Shown here one piece after another: positions 45,624 to 54,897 of a stretch of DNA of 64,000 nucleotides. Position 1 is the first letter of the stretch. Every line of letters begins with the position of its first letter. The stretch covers positions 7,041,501 to 7,105,500 of the forward strand of contig NZ_CP133671.1 in assembly GCF_031326345.1 (NCBI RefSeq). The letters are read 5' to 3'. The notes under the pieces were generated by a model. That model was given only the letters and a program-made list of their open reading frames with translations. It made no database searches and had not been told where the DNA came from. The translations under genes and the position numbers were made by a program. Origin of the DNA: Aureispira sp. CCB-E. Lineage in GTDB: Bacteria; Bacteroidota; Bacteroidia; Chitinophagales; Saprospiraceae.

Positions 45624-48539
45624 TTATTGAGCAATGAGTTTTCCTGTTCCAATAAGTTCACCGTCTCCTATCAATTGGAAGAAATATACCCCCGTTTCTA
45701 AATTCTGACGTTGTAAGATAATTTCTTCTTGATACGCCACTTTATTGTACTGAACTTCTCTCCCGATAGCATCAACCACACGCACTTCTAAAGTAGAGAA
45801 AGATTCTCCCTTCACAACAATTTTCACAAACTCTTGAAATGGATTAGGGTAAGCTTCAATCATTGTTTGAGGTCGATCTCCAATCTTAACGATATCTACA
45901 ATAAAGTTTTCATCAATCGTATGAAAAGTTGTATTGGTCAACACTGGTGCATTCATGTCAAATACAATAGCTGCTGTATTATTAATTAACGTTCCAACAG
46001 GTAAATCAGGTTGTTGTTTCACTTTAAATTTAACATACCCATGCGAAGCCGCTTCGTTAGCTGTACTATCAGGTAGTAAAATATTATTAAATGTAAAGAC
46101 CACAATACCATTTCCTTTTAACTCCCAAGTATAGGGATGACTGCTAGCACCAGGTATAATTGAACTTGGATTAAGAGCACTTGACAAAGTGTCATAAACC
46201 GTAACATTAAACGCTGTGTCTGTACCTGTATTTTGAAAACGAATGTGATACTCTAAATCTGTATTGGCTTCAATAGCATGGGACGTACCATAACCAATTG
46301 GACGAGCTTGCTTGTCATTGGGATCCCAAGCCCCTACATTTTCTTGACAATCAATAGATACAGCAGGACTACCATCATCTTCTACAAACTGCCCCAATAT
46401 CCCTAAGGAACTATTGGATGTAAAGGCAGCATCGGTACATTGTAATACTCCTAAAGCACTATAGGTACTGTGAGGATGGTTGACATCTTGTTCTGCCTCT
46501 AAACGATATACAGCCCCATTGGAAGTTTGCACTACTTCTGTTACACTTGCTCCAGGTCCTAAATTAAATGGTCGAACCAATAAAATTACGTGATCTTCTG
46601 TTACAAAATAATGTCGAGTAGCTGACATTCCTCCAGTTCCCACATTGGTAATCGTATAAACAATACTATCTCCATAACAAACACCTGTCACATCTATATC
46701 CGACTCGTCCCACAAAGGACTGCTATTCACACACAAACTATCAGGTAATATGTTGGCTTGAACACAATGCGTTTGCCCTAATTGAGAATAACAACTGACC
46801 ATTACATCTATTGTAAAAGAACCACAACCACCTGGAGGAACAGTGCCTATATTAAAGAGGTAAGTATTCATACCCGTTGTTGCTGACCAAGGCATATTGG
46901 ATCCTAAAAAATTCAGTGTTGTATCCAAGTTGACTGTTACAGAAGCTCCAATAGCATCCGCCGTTCCTTGATTACAATAAGTAACTGTGTATACAGCCGA
47001 AGAACAACGTCTTAATAAAGCTGTCGATACATCTACATTTAACAAAGGACAACTAACCAATGCTCTAGCACCAAAATCGAATGTATCGGTATTTTCTAAC
47101 TGGCTTGAGGTAATGACAACACTATCGACACATCCTGCCCACAATGTATTCGGCAAAAGAGACTTAACAACAAAAGTCCCTGTATCTACCGTAGCTTCAT
47201 AATAACCATTGCTATCTGCTGTAGCATAGACTACCGACCCATCGCTTTTCTTGATTTCTATCAACCAATGGATAAATCCTGTTTCACCAGTCCCCTTAAT
47301 ACAATCCCCATTGCTATCGTTATAAATATAACCTTGAAATTTGTGCATAGGACGATTTAATGCCGAGTCAGATTTCACCAAATAAGCTTGATGGTTATCA
47401 TAACTTCCTGTCAATATATACCCATTATCACTAGTAGGACGAACAACATTGCCTTTGTTATGAAAGTATTCTTCAAAAATTTGTTCTACAACAACATTTC
47501 CACCTAAATCTACTTTTCCTAAAAAAGCAACGTCTAATTGAACAGTCGCAACAGGATGCGGTCGATTCACATAGCCTGTTACAACATAATATCCATTGTT
47601 ATCATATTCTACATGATTTGCAAAACCTATGATGCCTCCTAAAGTAGACGCCAAAGAGTAGGTCGACCAAAGTACGTTTGCCCCTGTTTTATCTACTTTT
47701 ACTAACAAAGGAGTTGGACCTACAAATCCCATTAATTCTGTTGCGACAACATAACCACTGTCTGGTGCTTGAACAACACTGTGCCAACTAGCCGTTCCTT
47801 GCCCCGAATAGGTCTCCAACCACGTACTATCACCATTATTATCCAACTTGTACAACATGGCAGTATTCCCCTGATGTCCAGCTAAAATATACCCTCCATC
47901 AAAAGTAGGTTGAATCGCCTCTGCCCAAGCATCTGCATGCACTTTGGTCCACAAAACCGTTCCATTAGGTGCAATCTTAATCAACTGTGTATGGTGTAAA
48001 TCTATCGGTGCACCAAGCGTAATATGAGAGCTAATTGCTAAAATATAATTTCCATCTAAAGTTGCCTCCAAACTCAATTGATCAAGCATACAAGGTCCTC
48101 CAACCTGATTGCAATAACTTTGATACGTTTTTGTCCATATGGTATCCCCCAAAGCATCTACTTGAATTAGATGAATGGTTTGTCCATTAATCCCTCCCAA
48201 CAAAAAGTGACCATTGGGCATTGGTTCTAGTGCTACACTAGAAAAAGCCATAACATCTGCACTATCAGAAAAATAGCTTTTTTCCCAAACGTTAAATCCT
48301 TGTGCGTCAACTTTTATTAGAGCAGGATAATCTCGTGGTGCTCCTGTTGCAAAGGATTGTATCCCTGCCATCACATAACCTCCATCGTTCGTTTCTGTTA
48401 CGTCATGACCACTAAACATGGAGCTTGCCCATTGCAAACTAGGAATATATGGACCATCCAGTTCTCGTGTCCATTCCTGACCATAAGCAGTAAGGATCAT
48501 TAAATGGAATAATAAAATCAATATGTTATACTTCTTCAT
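45624..48539 (-). CDS. Secreted T9SS protein with repeated propeller-like N-terminus
   Basis: The 971-residue protein starts at the ATG at 48539, directly before a good signal peptide (MKKYNILILLFHL…AYGQ); upstream in-frame codons add an unrelated 22 residues. The N-terminal ~430 residues hold at least five repeats of the type 'hydrophobic-KVD-x-x-G-x-x-x-W-x-x-x-Y' (LIKVDAQGFNVWEKSY, LIQVDALGDTIWTKTY, LIKIAPNGTVLWTKV), as in beta-propeller-like delta-60 proteins. A Cna-B/SdrD-like domain (YNDSNGDCIKGTGETG) follows. The region from about 740 (DPNDKQARPIGYG, RFQNTGTDTAFNVTVYDTLS) is the same module as in the protein at 16424-18922. It ends in a T9SS type A signal. Surface or extracellular; role unknown. 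Confidence 0.87.
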   Translation of the reverse strand: MKKYNILILLFHLMILTAYGQEWTRELDGPYIPSLQWASSMFSGHDVTETNDGGYVMAGIQSFATGAPRDYPALIKVDAQGFNVWEKSYFSDSADVMAFSSVALEPMPNGHFLLGGINGQTIHLIQVDALGDTIWTKTYQSYCNQVGGPCMLDQLSLEATLDGNYILAISSHITLGAPIDLHHTQLIKIAPNGTVLWTKVHADAWAEAIQPTFDGGYILAGHQGNTAMLYKLDNNGDSTWLETYSGQGTASWHSVVQAPDSGYVVATELMGFVGPTPLLVKVDKTGANVLWSTYSLASTLGGIIGFANHVEYDNNGYYVVTGYVNRPHPVATVQLDVAFLGKVDLGGNVVVEQIFEEYFHNKGNVVRPTSDNGYILTGSYDNHQAYLVKSDSALNRPMHKFQGYIYNDSNGDCIKGTGETGFIHWLIEIKKSDGSVVYATADSNGYYEATVDTGTFVVKSLLPNTLWAGCVDSVVITSSQLENTDTFDFGARALVSCPLLNVDVSTALLRRCSSAVYTVTYCNQGTADAIGASVTVNLDTTLNFLGSNMPWSATTGMNTYLFNIGTVPPGGCGSFTIDVMVSCYSQLGQTHCVQANILPDSLCVNSSPLWDESDIDVTGVCYGDSIVYTITNVGTGGMSATRHYFVTEDHVILLVRPFNLGPGASVTEVVQTSNGAVYRLEAEQDVNHPHSTYSALGVLQCTDAAFTSNSSLGILGQFVEDDGSPAVSIDCQENVGAWDPNDKQARPIGYGTSHAIEANTDLEYHIRFQNTGTDTAFNVTVYDTLSSALNPSSIIPGASSHPYTWELKGNGIVVFTFNNILLPDSTANEAASHGYVKFKVKQQPDLPVGTLINNTAAIVFDMNAPVLTNTTFHTIDENFIVDIVKIGDRPQTMIEAYPNPFQEFVKIVVKGESFSTLEVRVVDAIGREVQYNKVAYQEEIILQRQNLETGVYFFQLIGDGELIGTGKLIAQ

Positions 48540-48833
48540 AATTTCAAAAGTCATTGGTCTAACAAATAGTATTCTCGCCTGTATTACTAATAAATAAAAA
48601 ATCAATGGAGTATTAACTATTTATACTAGGCTTTTAAATTTTCTCTTTATATTATTGAGCTTTTTTTTATTTCTTTTCTATTCTACAAACTTCGTTAGAA
48701 ACAAGCATTCAATCAACTACAATTAACATCATTTGTTTAGCATTTTTTATCACATTTCATTATAATTACATTATTAATAGCCTACTAATAGCTCTTAAAG
48801 AGTTTCTTTGTTTTTTATATAAAAAATATCCTA

Positions 48834-50240
48834 ATGAAAAATTCTAAATTAATTAACATTTTGCACACTTTTTCTAGCAAAGAAAAACGACGTTGTAGAG
48901 ATTGGATTGCTTGCTCAATTATCAATCAACGTCAAGATGTCTGCGATTTATACGATTTTTTGTGGGATATGGAGTTAAAAGAGCAGTATTTAACAAAGTC
49001 ATTGGCATGGGCTACCATTTACCCAAAAGTACCCTACAATGATGGCAAAATGCGCCAAATTATCCATCGATTATTGAATGCAGTAGAAGAATTTTTGGTA
49101 TATGAACAATTGCAAGATCAAACAAGCAGAAGTACCATTCTATTGTCTGAGAGCCTAAAAGAAAGAGGCTTGTACAAAGAATTGAACCAAGTTCTCAAAA
49201 ATGCTCAAAAAAGCGCCCAAAAAGAAGCTACTCAAAATTGGGAGAGTTTGCGCTTAAATTACGAGTTGGAAACATTGTATTTCAATGCTTCAGAGCAAGC
49301 TCAAAGAACAAGTCCCCTAAACTTACAAGAACTGTCTGATGCATTGGATATTCAATATTTTGCCGACAAGCTACGCAAAGCCTGTCTATTGTATTCTAGA
49401 TTAGTGGTTTTTAAAATGAACTATCAGCCCAAGATGCTAGCCGTTGTGTTGGAACAAGTAAAAGAGTTAGGCTATTTAAAAATACCTGCGATTGGTCTTT
49501 ATTACTATTGTTACCTTGCATTTACCGATACTCAAAATCCCGACCAGCATTTTCAAAAAATGATGGATTATCTCCATACTTACACCTCCTCATTTCCTCC
49601 ACAAGAAATTCGAGAATTATACCTTTTGGCGATCAATTATACCATCAAAAAGTTAAATGATAACTCTAGGTGGCATTTGGAAAAAGCATTTGAACTATAC
49701 AAAACAGGTATTACCCAAAGCTACTTATTGGAACAAGGTATTATTACTCCTTTTACTTATAACAATATGGTTAGTATAGGTATACAAATGGAACAGTATG
49801 AGTGGGTAGAAGAGTTTTTGTACACCTACAAAGATAAAATAACACCAGAACATAGAGAAAGTATTTTTCAAGAATGCCTAGCGAAACTTTACTACGCCCA
49901 GAAAAAATACCAAAAAGCACAGCAGCTATTAGTGCAAATTCAAGTCAAGGATATTTTAAGAATTCTATCTTGCAAAGTCATGCTTCTAAGAATTTACTAC
50001 GAAACGCAAGAGTTTGATGCTTTAGACTCTCTATTGGACAGTCTAAAAATGTACCTCAGACGCAAGGATGTTGTTGGTTATCACAAAGAGAATTATAATA
50101 ATATTACCAAATATATGCAAAAGCTCATTCGCGTGAACCCATTTGATAAGAAAGCGAAAGAGAATCTAAAAATAGAAATTTTAAATACGGATATTTTAGC
50201 CACTAAAAAATGGCTTTTGGAACAACTCGAGCAATTATAA
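48834..50240 (+). CDS. Conserved helical protein of unknown function (member 2 of the family)
   Basis: The 468-residue protein is homologous over its full length to the product at 14887-16287: the same start (M-x-x-SKL), the PYNDGKMRQIIHRLLNAVEEF block, AINYTIKKLNDNSRWHLEKAFELYKTG, and the W-L-L-E-Q-L end. It is soluble, helical and solenoid-like with no catalytic motif. Identity between the two is modest, so the duplication is old. It ends only four bases from the stop of the convergent ribbon-helix-helix gene. Confidence 0.85.
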   Translation: MKNSKLINILHTFSSKEKRRCRDWIACSIINQRQDVCDLYDFLWDMELKEQYLTKSLAWATIYPKVPYNDGKMRQIIHRLLNAVEEFLVYEQLQDQTSRSTILLSESLKERGLYKELNQVLKNAQKSAQKEATQNWESLRLNYELETLYFNASEQAQRTSPLNLQELSDALDIQYFADKLRKACLLYSRLVVFKMNYQPKMLAVVLEQVKELGYLKIPAIGLYYYCYLAFTDTQNPDQHFQKMMDYLHTYTSSFPPQEIRELYLLAINYTIKKLNDNSRWHLEKAFELYKTGITQSYLLEQGIITPFTYNNMVSIGIQMEQYEWVEEFLYTYKDKITPEHRESIFQECLAKLYYAQKKYQKAQQLLVQIQVKDILRILSCKVMLLRIYYETQEFDALDSLLDSLKMYLRRKDVVGYHKENYNNITKYMQKLIRVNPFDKKAKENLKIEILNTDILATKKWLLEQLEQL

Positions 50241-50244
50241 CAAA

Positions 50245-50790
50245 CTATTTCATTTTAGCTTCATCAATATACTCGTCAACCAATTCACCGATGATTTGGT
50301 GCAACCTTCTCTTTTCTTCTTTGGCAATACGTTTCAATTCTGCTAACTTCTCTGTATCTAGGACTACTGTTACTCGTTTAGTCTGAGTAGATTGTTTGCT
50401 CGGTTTGTCTTTGACATTTTCCTCCGTTGTTCGTTTGATCAACAAGTCAATACCAATAGCTTTTCGGTTGCCCTTTTTTGTGTTGACCAAACTTCTTTTG
50501 ACATCCGTTACAACACCATCCAAAACGCCATCTATACTATCTTTAAAAAAGCGTTCTAGATTGTTAGAAAAAGATTTTCGGTTGGTTTTAGATTTTCCTC
50601 TTGATTTTCTTGTTAGTGTTTTTTTAGCAGTAGCTGTTGCAGCACCTTTCGTTTTGCTCTTTTTTTTATCGGGTGCTTCATTTTCAATCATAGAGAGATT
50701 GTCTTGTGCATTATCGTCAATCATTCTTTCCTGAAAGAGATTTGCCAAGTTATCTGAAAATGATTTCTTTTTGTTGTTTTTACGACCCAT
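50245..50790 (-). CDS. Basic ribbon-helix-helix protein, probable partner of ParA
   Basis: The 181-residue, very Lys/Arg-rich protein has a C-terminal ribbon-helix-helix DNA-binding domain (about 138-178: KRVTVVLDTEKLAELKRIAKE, then RRLHQIIGELVDEYI). The N-terminal half is low-complexity but contains one motif twice: KKSFSDNLANLFQERMID (8-25) and RKSFSNNLERFFKDSIDG (71-88). It lies 213 bases downstream of a ParA gene on the same strand, which suggests a ParA/RHH pair as in type Ib partition systems. The repeated motif could contact ParA. All functional statements are inference from position and fold. Confidence 0.75.
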   Translation of the reverse strand: MGRKNNKKKSFSDNLANLFQERMIDDNAQDNLSMIENEAPDKKKSKTKGAATATAKKTLTRKSRGKSKTNRKSFSNNLERFFKDSIDGVLDGVVTDVKRSLVNTKKGNRKAIGIDLLIKRTTEENVKDKPSKQSTQTKRVTVVLDTEKLAELKRIAKEEKRRLHQIIGELVDEYIDEAKMK

Positions 50791-51003
50791 TCGATAAAAA
50801 TATACGATTTAATAAAACTTCAAATGCTTATAACATCATCCTTACTGAAGCTTCCTCAAACCATTTATAGTTTCCTATATTGATTTTATAGTTCGCTCAT
50901 TTAAAGCAAACTTAATGTTTTTTTTATTAAGAATTTCCACAATAGACGATTCCATCAATAACCATGATCTCTGAACGAGCTTTTAGGCTATTGTCATAAT
51001 CTG

Positions 51004-51765
51004 TTAAGCAGGAACCGTTTCTATTCTTTCAATAATTTCTTTTGCCAAGGCTAAATAATCGGTTGCCCCATTACTTGATTTGCTGTATTCAAAAATATCT
51101 TTTCCAACACTTGGTGCTTCTGCCAAGGCTACGTTGCTACGAATTTTAGTTTTAAAAACCTTATCACCAAAGAATTTTTCGATTGTTCCCACAATATCTC
51201 GATTCAAGACTTTTCTATGGTCATACATAGTAGCAATAACCCCTCCAATTTCCAATTTTTTATTCAAACGGAATCGAACTTTGTCTGTAACTTGCTTAAT
51301 TTTAACAATTCCTTGCAATGCCAAAAACTCAGTTTGCATCGGAATCATAACATAGTTACTTGTTGTTAAAGCATTTAAGGTTAACAATCCAAGTGAAGGC
51401 GGACAGTCTATAATTATATAATCGTAATCATGCGCCAAAGGTTCAAATAATTCTCTTAAAATAAATTCACGACCAGCTTCATTGATTAATTCCATCTCTG
51501 CTCCCGACAAATCTAGATTAGAGGTAACCACATCTAACCCTTCCTTGACAGTAAAAGGACTGATTTCTGCTTCTCCACGTATATTTTCATATATCGTCAC
51601 TTTTTGACGAGGAATTCCTAACGAAATCGTCAAATTTGCTTGAGGATCTAGATCTATCAACAAAACACGTTTGTTTAATTGTACTAGAGCGGCTCCTATA
51701 TTAATTGCTGAAGTTGTTTTACCAACTCCCCCTTTATGATTCAACAATGAAATTATAATGCTCAT
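51004..51765 (-). CDS. ParA/Soj-family partition ATPase
   Basis: The 253-residue ATPase has a deviant Walker A motif (NHKGGVGKTTSA, residues 9-20), the switch region LLIDLDPQANLT, and Walker B YDYIIIDCPPSLG. The later family motifs QTEFLALQGI and TMYDHRKVLNR are also present. It dimerises on ATP and binds DNA non-specifically to move chromosome or protein cargo. There is no ParB (no ParB/Srx or HTH-ParB gene nearby); the downstream gene is an RHH protein. It may position the chromosome, a plasmid-derived element or a protein complex; context favours a chromosomal gene. Confidence 0.93.
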   Translation of the reverse strand: MSIIISLLNHKGGVGKTTSAINIGAALVQLNKRVLLIDLDPQANLTISLGIPRQKVTIYENIRGEAEISPFTVKEGLDVVTSNLDLSGAEMELINEAGREFILRELFEPLAHDYDYIIIDCPPSLGLLTLNALTTSNYVMIPMQTEFLALQGIVKIKQVTDKVRFRLNKKLEIGGVIATMYDHRKVLNRDIVGTIEKFFGDKVFKTKIRSNVALAEAPSVGKDIFEYSKSSNGATDYLALAKEIIERIETVPA

Positions 51766-52471
51766 TCTTCTATTTTTTCACTGAACAACAAATCGCTAAA
51801 AATTTTAATGATTCAATTATTAACGAATAATAGTTCTAATGTATTTTTTAGACTTTATGATTACAAAAAACACAACATTTATCAGGTACGATCAATATCC
51901 TCCTCTCCTTAACGTACGCCGTAGATTATTTGCGCTTTCAATTTTTATTCTTTCATTCAGCTTACAAATTGTGATTTTAAAAGAAAAAAAATTTAGGCTT
52001 AAAATAATCCTATTTTTTCATGATAAAGAACATCTCCCACTAAAATACTGTGTCGATTATTTTAATTCTCAAAAATAATAAACTTTCACCTCATTTTAAT
52101 AAAATAGCTGTATTTTAATCATTAATTGGTATGCAATAACTCAAATTATCACTTATTTGATTGCGTTTATAACGCTTTTAGACAAAATTTTAATTTCTAA
52201 GTAAGTGGGTAGAAAAAAATATAGCTAAAAATAAGCTCTTTTTTAGTGCTAATTGCTGAACGTAGTAGCAGCGTAGCTAACTGCGACAGCTTGGTACAGT
52301 GTACCAAAAGTATAGCCAAACAGTGCAGCTTTACTTGCGGTGCTACTTCGTGGTGGTGGGCTAAAGCCAGATGTTTCGATGAAGAGTAGCGCAAAAAGAA
52401 GGTTGTTTTTTATATAGTTTTTCTGAATGATTACTTATTTCTTTTAAAGTTCATCTAATTTCATATTTCAA
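51766..52471. other. Intergenic region with repeat remnants
   Basis: The 700 bases upstream of parA carry an AT-rich part (51766-52200) without a convincing gene and an inverted pair of dispersed-repeat fragments (52253-52361). A weak 79-codon frame at 51839-52078 is not supported by composition or homology. Confidence 0.6.
52253..52361. repeat. Inverted pair of dispersed-repeat fragments
   Basis: 52253-52281 read on the minus strand gives TTAGCTACGCTGCTACTACG. 52339-52361 on the plus strand gives TGCTACTTCGTGGTGGT. Both match the family core. Between them lies a GGTAC-AGT-GTACC hairpin. Confidence 0.5.
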
Positions 52472-53491
52472 ATGGAATATTACTTCAAAATAATAGGTTT
52501 TTGCCTTTTTTCTACAATTTCTCAAGGACAATCGTTCATCTTCAATCAATTTTTTCAGCCAAGCTTAAGAATCAACAGCCTATACAATCACGATTTTAAT
52601 TTTTTAAATAAAGATCGCTTACACGTCGGACAAGCAGATATCAATTGCATTATTCCCATTCAAAGTCAATTAAAACTAGCTGTAAAATGGGACAAACTAC
52701 TAACACTGCAATTAAAAAAAGCCACACAACTAAAAGTCTATCAACTCTTTTGGAATTTCCGTCCTAGAGTACTCTATTTAGATTTGAGTTATCAAGACAA
52801 TCATCTTCCGCATCCATTTCAACAAAAACCACACATTACCTACGGAATCAATACAGGTTTGTCTGGCATTCATTTAATCGCCAAACCCTTCAAACAACCT
52901 AAATTATTTTTTTACTCTGTCAATATTGGTTTAATGGAAGATTATCAATCCATACAACGGACACCTATCCCCAATATTACGACTATGTTTGGCTTTGCCC
53001 ATCTACGCAATTTTAATTTTTACTGGTATTATGGCTTCTTTTTTAGTTATAACAATGGTCAAATCATTCCTGCCCCCTTTTTTGGTATCCAAGCCAAACT
53101 AACCAAAACAATTTGGGTCAATATCACCCTACCCGTTCAAGTGCGATTTGCCTTTAAAGTGTCAAAAAAATTAAAAATAGATTTGAGCGCAGGCTTGTCA
53201 AATTTTTCGACCGCATTTGGTTACCTCAATACCAACAACCAATGGGAACGATCTGTTTTTGGAGATTTACGAATTCGGGGAGCATTAACAACCAACATAA
53301 AACTTAGCCCTCAAGCTATATTGTACCTAGAAGCAGGTTGTTACGCCTATCATTTTCCAGCTTTTCGATGGGGCAACACTATATTTCAGACTCCAGTACT
53401 TAGTCCAAGTGTCTACGGAAGTTTATCGCTTTATTATAGTTTTAAAAAATCCTTGTTAGGCTCCACAATTGATGGAATCATTTTATTTTGA
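52472..53491 (+). CDS. Predicted outer-membrane beta-barrel protein of unknown function
   Basis: The 339-residue protein has a short signal peptide (ending FSTISQGQ). The remainder shows alternating amphipathic strands rich in Tyr/Phe/Asn (FNFYWYYGFFFSYNNGQ, LKIDLSAGLSNFSTAFGY). It ends in a strand-rich C-terminus, as in Bacteroidota outer-membrane barrels of the DUF6268 kind. That name is tentative. No channel or ligand motif is visible. It is monocistronic. Confidence 0.7.
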   Translation: MEYYFKIIGFCLFSTISQGQSFIFNQFFQPSLRINSLYNHDFNFLNKDRLHVGQADINCIIPIQSQLKLAVKWDKLLTLQLKKATQLKVYQLFWNFRPRVLYLDLSYQDNHLPHPFQQKPHITYGINTGLSGIHLIAKPFKQPKLFFYSVNIGLMEDYQSIQRTPIPNITTMFGFAHLRNFNFYWYYGFFFSYNNGQIIPAPFFGIQAKLTKTIWVNITLPVQVRFAFKVSKKLKIDLSAGLSNFSTAFGYLNTNNQWERSVFGDLRIRGALTTNIKLSPQAILYLEAGCYAYHFPAFRWGNTIFQTPVLSPSVYGSLSLYYSFKKSLLGSTIDGIILF

Positions 53492-53668
53492 GTTTTCCCC
53501 ATTTACAATTCTAACAAAACTGGTCAAGCCTTCCGTTTTTTATGCCTTTTTGATAGAAAAACAAAATTTTAAGGACTTACACACTCAAATACTATAGAGT
53601 TTTAGTACTTTTACGCAAAACATCTTATTCCCGAACTGATCTAAATTTTCAGCAAAACAATTACATTC

Positions 53669-54754
53669 ATGCGCTATTGGTATCTTTTAATATTCAGCCT
53701 TTTAATGGTTGCCTGTCAACCTTCTCAACCTTCCAAGATAGAGCAATATAATACCGCCAAAACAAAAGCCAATCAGAATCTAGAATCAGAATTCAAACAT
53801 TCTATTAGTCAACAAATCGATTTACAAAATAATCAAGTTATTGATGCTAGTGACTTTGCTGTTTCCAAACAAGTCGTTCAAGATTTAGAGGAGGCGCTTG
53901 CTAGCTTAAATCAAACAACAACACTAGACAGCAATCAACAAAATAATCCAACTCTAGATTCTACTAACTTAACCAGTTCTCAACCTAGTCGTTTGGAGAA
54001 CAGACCAAGCAATGGAGCAATGTTGTTGAATGTTCGCAATTATCAAGAAACATATGATAAAGTACGTGCTTTGTCCAAACAATATGACTTTAGCATTGCC
54101 AACGAGTTAGAGCAAACTGGAGATTTCTACAAAGGGAATACAATGGAAATCTATACTACTCCCGAAAATTTTGATGTAGTTTTAAATGAGTTTAGAGATT
54201 TGGCAGTAGTTATTCGTCAAAAACAAGTATGGCAACAAAAAGAAAAGAAAGAATACCTTCCTATCGTTAGCCGTATTACAACCAACAAAGAACACTTAGC
54301 AAGCTTAAATGCTCAACTTGAAAAAACCAATAATCTAGATGATCAGCTAAAATTAAAAGATAAAATCAATGCTGTTCATCAAGAATTAAACTTGGCCGTT
54401 TTGGATGCTACCAATATTCTCAACAACCAACCTTATAGCACCATTACCTTAGCTTTTTATCAAAACTTGGAAATGGCAAAACCTAAAATAGAAACTTTTA
54501 GGGCTGACTTTTCTTCTAATTTGATAACAGGATGGGGCAACTTTAAACAATTTTTATTAGATGCTGCTTTGGTCTGGCCTTATATTATTATTGGTCTAAT
54601 ATTATTATTAACTGTCTTATTAGCGGTTAATAGTAGTAGAAAAAGAACCCGTCAATTCAAATTGCAAATGTTGCATGGACAAACATTACAACAACAAAAA
54701 ATGGCTCCACCAATGGCAACAACAGCAGCAACAACAAATAGCAGTAAAGCCTAA
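53669..54754 (+). CDS. DUF4349-type lipoprotein with coiled coil and C-terminal TM helix
   Basis: The 361-residue protein has a lipobox signal (FSLLMVACQPSQ). A Ser/Gln/Asn-rich linker precedes a DUF4349-like domain (about 115-300): a ferredoxin-like alpha/beta part (MLLNVRNYQETYDKVRALSKQ, EIYTTPENFDVVLNEF) interrupted by a long coiled coil. One TM helix (about 297-320, YIIIGLILLLTVLLA) precedes a Gln/Ala-rich tail. Members are probably envelope proteins; function unknown. It is monocistronic. Confidence 0.83.
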   Translation: MRYWYLLIFSLLMVACQPSQPSKIEQYNTAKTKANQNLESEFKHSISQQIDLQNNQVIDASDFAVSKQVVQDLEEALASLNQTTTLDSNQQNNPTLDSTNLTSSQPSRLENRPSNGAMLLNVRNYQETYDKVRALSKQYDFSIANELEQTGDFYKGNTMEIYTTPENFDVVLNEFRDLAVVIRQKQVWQQKEKKEYLPIVSRITTNKEHLASLNAQLEKTNNLDDQLKLKDKINAVHQELNLAVLDATNILNNQPYSTITLAFYQNLEMAKPKIETFRADFSSNLITGWGNFKQFLLDAALVWPYIIIGLILLLTVLLAVNSSRKRTRQFKLQMLHGQTLQQQKMAPPMATTAATTNSSKA

Positions 54755-54810
54755 ATTAGAGAACCTTTTTTAAATAGGTTTCGTTCTCTAATTAACCATA
54801 GTTTGTTGTC

Positions 54811-54840
54811 CCCACACAATAGCAGTGCAGGTAACAAACT
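54811..54840 (-). repeat. Dispersed intergenic repeat, internally deleted copy
   Basis: On the minus strand it reads TTTGTTACCTG then CACTGCTATTGTGTGG. It joins the two outer blocks of the full-length repeat without its central ~35 bases. It lies in the leader of the lipoamide dehydrogenase gene. Confidence 0.6.
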
Positions 54841-54897
54841 ACGACAATTAAATAATTTAATAGAAATCAATTATAAAATTTAAATAGCACCCATAGT

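Noticed and set aside
51839-52078. A 79-codon plus-strand frame upstream of the outer-membrane protein gene
   Set aside because: The translation is Phe/Ile/Lys-rich with no recognisable domain, and it lies in AT-rich intergenic DNA without a promoter box; it looks like chance.
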